The notes under the pieces were generated by a model. The model worked only from the letters and a program-made list of their open reading frames with translations, was not told the DNA's origin and searched no databases. A stretch of DNA of 64,000 bases from Methylosinus sp. LW4 (GTDB lineage: Bacteria; Pseudomonadota; Alphaproteobacteria; Rhizobiales; Beijerinckiaceae): the NCBI RefSeq assembly GCF_000379125.1, contig NZ_KB900626.1, forward strand, positions 3,470,023-3,534,022. The letters are read 5' to 3'. Within the stretch, counting starts at the first letter, position 1. Each line of letters starts with the position of its first letter. Positions 61,254-64,000 of the stretch are shown in pieces. The position numbers and the translations under genes are program-made.

Positions 61254-61493
61254 TCAGCGGCCGCCGACGGCGGGCTTCGCCTTCACGGGCAGCAGGCCTT
61301 CGCGCTGCAGCTTCTTGCGGGCGAGCTTGCGGGCGCGGCGCACGGCCTCGGCCTTCTCGCGGGCGCGCTTCTCCGAGGGCTTCTCATAATGGCCGCGGAG
61401 CTTCATCTCACGGAAAATGCCTTCGCGCTGCATCTTCTTCTTCAGCGCCTTGAGAGCCTGGTCGACATTATTGTCGCGGACGAGAACTTGCAC
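61254..61493 (-). CDS. rpsU: 30S ribosomal protein S21
   Basis: 79 residues, [21 protein letters not shown] then [20 protein letters not shown], the S21 signature, and a basic tail. S21 acts at the mRNA-binding platform. The start is GTG 61493 with AGGA seven bases before. It precedes the TPR lipoprotein gene on the minus strand by 106 bases. Confidence 0.97.
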   Translation of the reverse strand: MQVLVRDNNVDQALKALKKKMQREGIFREMKLRGHYEKPSEKRAREKAEAVRRARKLARKKLQREGLLPVKAKPAVGGR

Positions 61494-61796
61494 GAAGCGA
61501 TCCTGTTTCTAGAGGCGGCGCGCGCCCCGGTTGGAGACGTTGCTGCGGGTGAGAATAGTCGGTCGGGCGCTGACGGAGCGCCTGACCCGTGCGCGGGGAA
61601 TTAACAGAACTGCCCGGCGTTGTCCACAAGCAGCGGCTCGGACGCCGCCGCTATCCGTACAAGCCGAGGGGTCGGCTCCCGCGCCGTCCGCTTCCCCTTT
61701 TCCGACGGCGCAGGGTGGATTTTTGCGGCCGCTTTCGCCACCATGCCGCAAAGCGCGCGTAAGTGCGCGCGTCACGCGGCGTTTTCTGGAGACGAT
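61494..61796. other. Gap between divergent rpsU and nitroreductase genes
   Basis: About 300 bases. The middle (around 61600-61635) holds GGGGAATTAACAGAACTG and TTGTCCACAAGC, which on the minus strand gives a weak TTGTGG / GTTAAT pair that could drive rpsU. Nothing else was recognised. Confidence 0.4.
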
Positions 61797-62651
61797 ATGA
61801 ACAAGCCGATCAGCAAAGGGGAATTGAGCGCGGCCGATGGCGCGGAGGCGATCCGCGCCCGCTATCGGCGCGACGATTCGCCGACCCCGCCCGTCTGGAA
61901 CGAGACGCTCGAGCTTTTGCTCGCGCATCGGTCCATTCGCGCCTATCTGCCGGAAAAAATTCCCGCCGAGACTCTGGCGACCGTCGTCGCCGCCGCGCAA
62001 TCGGCCTCCACCTCTTCCAATCTCCAGGTGTGGAGCCTTGTCGCCGTAGAGGATGAGGCGCGCAAGAGCCGCCTCGCCGATCTCGCCGGCAATCAGCAGC
62101 ATATTCGCGACGCGCCTTTGTTTCTTCTGTGGCTCGCCGATCTCTCGCGGCTCGAGAATATCGGCAAGGCGCAGGGCCGCGACGGGGCGGCGCTGCCCTA
62201 TCTCGAAATGTTCCTCACCGCCGCGATCGACGCCGGCCTCGCCGCGCAAAATGCGCTGGTCGCGCTGGAATCGCTCGGCTATGGCGGCGTCTATATCGGC
62301 GGCATCCGCAACAAGCCGGAGGAAGTGGCGAAGGAGCTGGACCTGCCGCCCGGCGTTTTCGCCGTCTTCGGCATGGCGGTCGGCCGTCCCGATCCGGCCA
62401 AGGCCGGCGGCGTGCGCCCGCGGCTGGGGCAGGGGGCCGTGCTGCATCGCGAGCAATATGCGTGGAATGAGGCGCAGCGCGAGGCGGTGGCGACCTATGA
62501 CGAGAAGTTCCGCGACTTCCAGAAGGATGCGGGCCTGCCGGAGCAAGGCTGGATTCGCCAGGCGCTCTCCCGCATTCGCGGCCCCGAGAGCCTCAGCGGC
62601 CGCGACCGGCTGAAGGAGGCGCTGCGGGCGCTGGGATTCGCGTTGAAGTAA
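61797..62651 (+). CDS. NfsA/FRP-type nitroreductase family flavoprotein
   Basis: 284 residues. The FMN-binding start LLLAHRSIRAYLPEKIPAETL, the ASTSSNLQVWSLVAVED stretch, FLTAAIDAGLAAQNALVALESLG and GVYIGGIRN are all conserved. Members reduce nitro compounds, quinones or flavins with NADPH; the physiological substrate is not readable. GGAG is about six bases before ATG 61797. Followed by a palindromic element. Confidence 0.9.
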   Translation: MNKPISKGELSAADGAEAIRARYRRDDSPTPPVWNETLELLLAHRSIRAYLPEKIPAETLATVVAAAQSASTSSNLQVWSLVAVEDEARKSRLADLAGNQQHIRDAPLFLLWLADLSRLENIGKAQGRDGAALPYLEMFLTAAIDAGLAAQNALVALESLGYGGVYIGGIRNKPEEVAKELDLPPGVFAVFGMAVGRPDPAKAGGVRPRLGQGAVLHREQYAWNEAQREAVATYDEKFRDFQKDAGLPEQGWIRQALSRIRGPESLSGRDRLKEALRALGFALK

Positions 62652-62677
62652 CGGAACTTCGCCGAAAAGGCGCTCTA

Positions 62678-62802
62678 CCCTCCCCTTCAGGGGGAGGGTC
62701 GGCCGGCGTCAGCCGGACGGGGTGGGGAGCTCCCCGAGAGTCGGGGCGTCACCCCCTCCCGAGCGCCTTCGGCGCTCGACCTCCCCCCTCGAGGGGGAGG
62801 TG
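62678..62802. repeat. Mosaic palindromic element upstream of the IS110 copy
   Basis: Nested stems: CCTCCCCTTCAGGGGGAGG, GGCCGGC-GTCA-GCCGG, GGGGAGCTCCCC, GAGCGCC-TTC-GGCGCTC and CCTCCCCCCTCGAGGGGGAGG. It has the same general build as the element at 44438-44577. IS110-family elements are known to insert at palindromic repeats. Confidence 0.75.
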
Positions 62803-62867
62803 GAAACGCCTCTTCCGGCGTTCGGCCGATCACCCCCCTGTACCGTTTCCAAGGTTCATGACGAATA

Positions 62868-62926
62868 GCGCGCGGTCGGGAGCGCGACGCGGAGCGTAGC
62901 GCAGCAAAGCGCTTCCGACCGCGCGC
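62868..62926. repeat. 12-bp inverted repeat, possible IS110 left-end flank
   Basis: GCGCGCGGTCGG at 62868-62879 pairs perfectly with CCGACCGCGCGC at 62915-62926, with 35 bases between. It lies upstream of the bridge-RNA-like structure and may be target DNA or part of the element end. Confidence 0.5.
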
Positions 62927-62969
62927 GCCCGAAAGACCGAGTTCGAGCTACTCTCCTGGATCGAGCCGA

Positions 62970-63107
62970 CCCGCCGGGAGCGACCAATCGCCCCCTGTGT
63001 CCTGAACACCTGGGGGGGACCTGTGCCCCGGCGGGCGGCCGCGATGGATGCCCCGTGGGGAGTCCGCGCCTTCGAGCGCCAGTACAGGGAACGGCTGACA
63101 TCGCGGC
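62970..63107 (+). ncRNA. Candidate IS110 bridge RNA
   Basis: Two tandem stem-loops directly before the transposase. Loop 1 is closed by a 9-bp perfect stem (62970-62978 with 63027-63035) and holds an inner hairpin with stems CCCCC/GGGGG and GTGT/ACAC. Loop 2 is closed by a 9-bp perfect stem (63038-63046 with 63099-63107). A two-loop RNA in the left non-coding end is the layout of the IS110-group bridge RNA, whose loops pair with target and donor DNA. Pairing with the element's flanks was not tested. Confidence 0.55.
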
Positions 63108-63134
63108 GGCTCCGTGGCAACGGGGGGCTTCGAC

Positions 63135-64000
63135 ATGGAGGATGAGAATAACTGGTTCGTCGGCGTGGACTGGGCTTCGCAAACGCACCACGTGCGCCTG
63201 TCGGACGCCAGAGGCGCCAAAATCGGCGAGCGCGCCTTCGAGCATGGCGGCGAAGGGTTGAAGGAGATGGCCGACTGGATTCTCGAGTCCACCGGCGCGC
63301 CGCCCGAGGCCGTGATGATCGCCATCGAGGTTCCGCATGGCCCCGTCGTGGAAAGCTTGATGGAACGAGGCCTCCGCGTTCACGCCATCAATCCCAAGCA
63401 GCTCGATCGCTTCCGCGACCGCTTCTCGCCCGCCGGCGCCAAGGACGACAGCCGTGACGCCGAGGCGCTCGCCGATGCGTTGCGCACCGATCGGCGCTGC
63501 TTCCGGTTGTTGGCGCCGCTCGATCCAACGGTCGTCGAGCTGCGGGAATGGTCGCGCATCGCCGACGAGCTGCGTGTCGAACGCACCCGTCTGTCCAATC
63601 AAGTCCGCGAGCTGCTCTGGCGTTATTATCCGCAGCTTCTCGAACTCTGCGACGACGTCGCCGCCGATTGGGTTCTCGAGCTGTGGCGTCTCGTTCCGAC
63701 GCCCGACAAGGCCAGGCGCGTGCGCGAGGCGACGGTCGAGCGTCTGCTCAAACGTCACCGTATCCGTCGCCTTACCGCCGCCGCGGCGTTGGAGCGGCTG
63801 AGGGCGCCCGCCATCTCCGTCGCGGCCGGCACGGTCAGCGCCGTGACCGGGCATATCGAAGGAGCCGCCCAGCGCCTCGCGCTCGTCAATCGCCAGATCC
63901 GCGAGGCCGACAAGCGCCTCGATCGCCTGACCGAAAAGCTCGCCGGCGGCGAGGACACAGCCGAGGGGCAGACACAAGAGCCGCGCGACGTGACGATCCT
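63135..64000 (+). CDS. IS110-family transposase (RuvC-like DEDD recombinase), C-terminus cut off
   Basis: About 288 codons are visible from ATG 63135; the frame runs off the window. The N-terminal DEDD_Tnp_IS110 domain has Asp12 in VGVDWAS, Glu65 in AIEVPHG, then KDDSRDAEALADAL with Asp105 and Asp108. A helical coiled region follows (ADELRVERTRLSNQVRELLW; LALVNRQIREADKRLDRLTEKL). The Transposase_20 domain with the catalytic serine would be beyond the edge. No frameshift is seen, so the element may be active. Confidence 0.93.
   Translation, partial: MEDENNWFVGVDWASQTHHVRLSDARGAKIGERAFEHGGEGLKEMADWILESTGAPPEAVMIAIEVPHGPVVESLMERGLRVHAINPKQLDRFRDRFSPAGAKDDSRDAEALADALRTDRRCFRLLAPLDPTVVELREWSRIADELRVERTRLSNQVRELLWRYYPQLLELCDDVAADWVLELWRLVPTPDKARRVREATVERLLKRHRIRRLTAAAALERLRAPAISVAAGTVSAVTGHIEGAAQRLALVNRQIREADKRLDRLTEKLAGGEDTAEGQTQEPRDVTI

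Larger units (their letters stand above)
62830..64000 (+). mobile_element. IS110-family insertion sequence (right end outside window)
   Basis: Contains the IS110-type transposase gene and a structured non-coding left part. The left boundary is not determined: IS110 elements have no terminal inverted repeats, and no second copy is present for comparison. 62830 is only an estimate, after the mosaic palindrome. Confidence 0.6.

Overview
The window is GC-rich chromosomal DNA from an alphaproteobacterium. Evidence: a ccmI-ccmE-ccmF block, a pdxA-rsmA pair, the secE-nusG-rplKA / rplJL-rpoBC cluster, IalB and PAS_5 family proteins, and short intergenic palindromes of the kind common in Rhizobiales. 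A methanotroph-like Methylocystaceae/Beijerinckiaceae host would fit, but that is a guess; no marker in the window fixes the genus.

Layout. 1-5767 (minus strand): cytochrome c maturation genes ccmI, ccmE and the N-terminal half of ccmF, then a photolyase and an APC amino-acid permease. 6076-7623: a luciferase-like flavin oxidoreductase facing a GlcG/HbpS-type secreted protein across a perfect palindrome. 7921-12766: an XRE-cupin regulator, a family 2A encapsulin shell (SrpI type), its cysteine desulfurase cargo with a roughly 320-residue disordered N-terminal extension, and an Rrf2-type regulator with four clustered cysteines. 13041-20769: an eight-gene same-strand run, mostly exported: DUF1549/DUF1553 protein with one CXXCH, Tat-type DUF1501 protein, cytochrome c', dienelactone hydrolase, rhodanese-like protein lacking the active cysteine, peroxiredoxin, a second cytochrome c', and cytochrome b561. 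20858-22504: DUF1398, MarR and IalB proteins. 22774-30351: a 2525-residue autotransporter. 30476-35170: M48 protease, a hypothetical protein, pdxA, rsmA and a small ORF. 35347-48850: secE, nusG, rplK, rplA, an opposite-strand PAS_5 gene, rplJ, rplL, rpoB, rpoC. 49215-62651: housekeeping and hypothetical genes including infC (start ATT), mtaB, dapF, a TerC-family protein, rpsU and a nitroreductase. 63135-end: an IS110-family transposase cut by the window edge, preceded by a structured region that looks like a bridge RNA.

Most interesting part: 7921-20769. The 13-base motif TGTAGACNNWWNG lies upstream of the encapsulin gene, upstream of the Rrf2 gene (inside a palindrome overlapping its predicted -10 box), and upstream of the eight-gene redox operon. 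I infer one regulon under the Rrf2 protein that joins a cytoplasmic sulfur-storing nanocompartment to a periplasmic/membrane redox module. The encapsulin/desulfurase pair is a known type of system; I do not know of a description of its coupling to a DUF1549-DUF1501-cytochrome module.

I saw no tRNA, rRNA or CRISPR array. Long antisense ORFs over rpoB, rpoC and the autotransporter were judged to be composition artefacts and left out.
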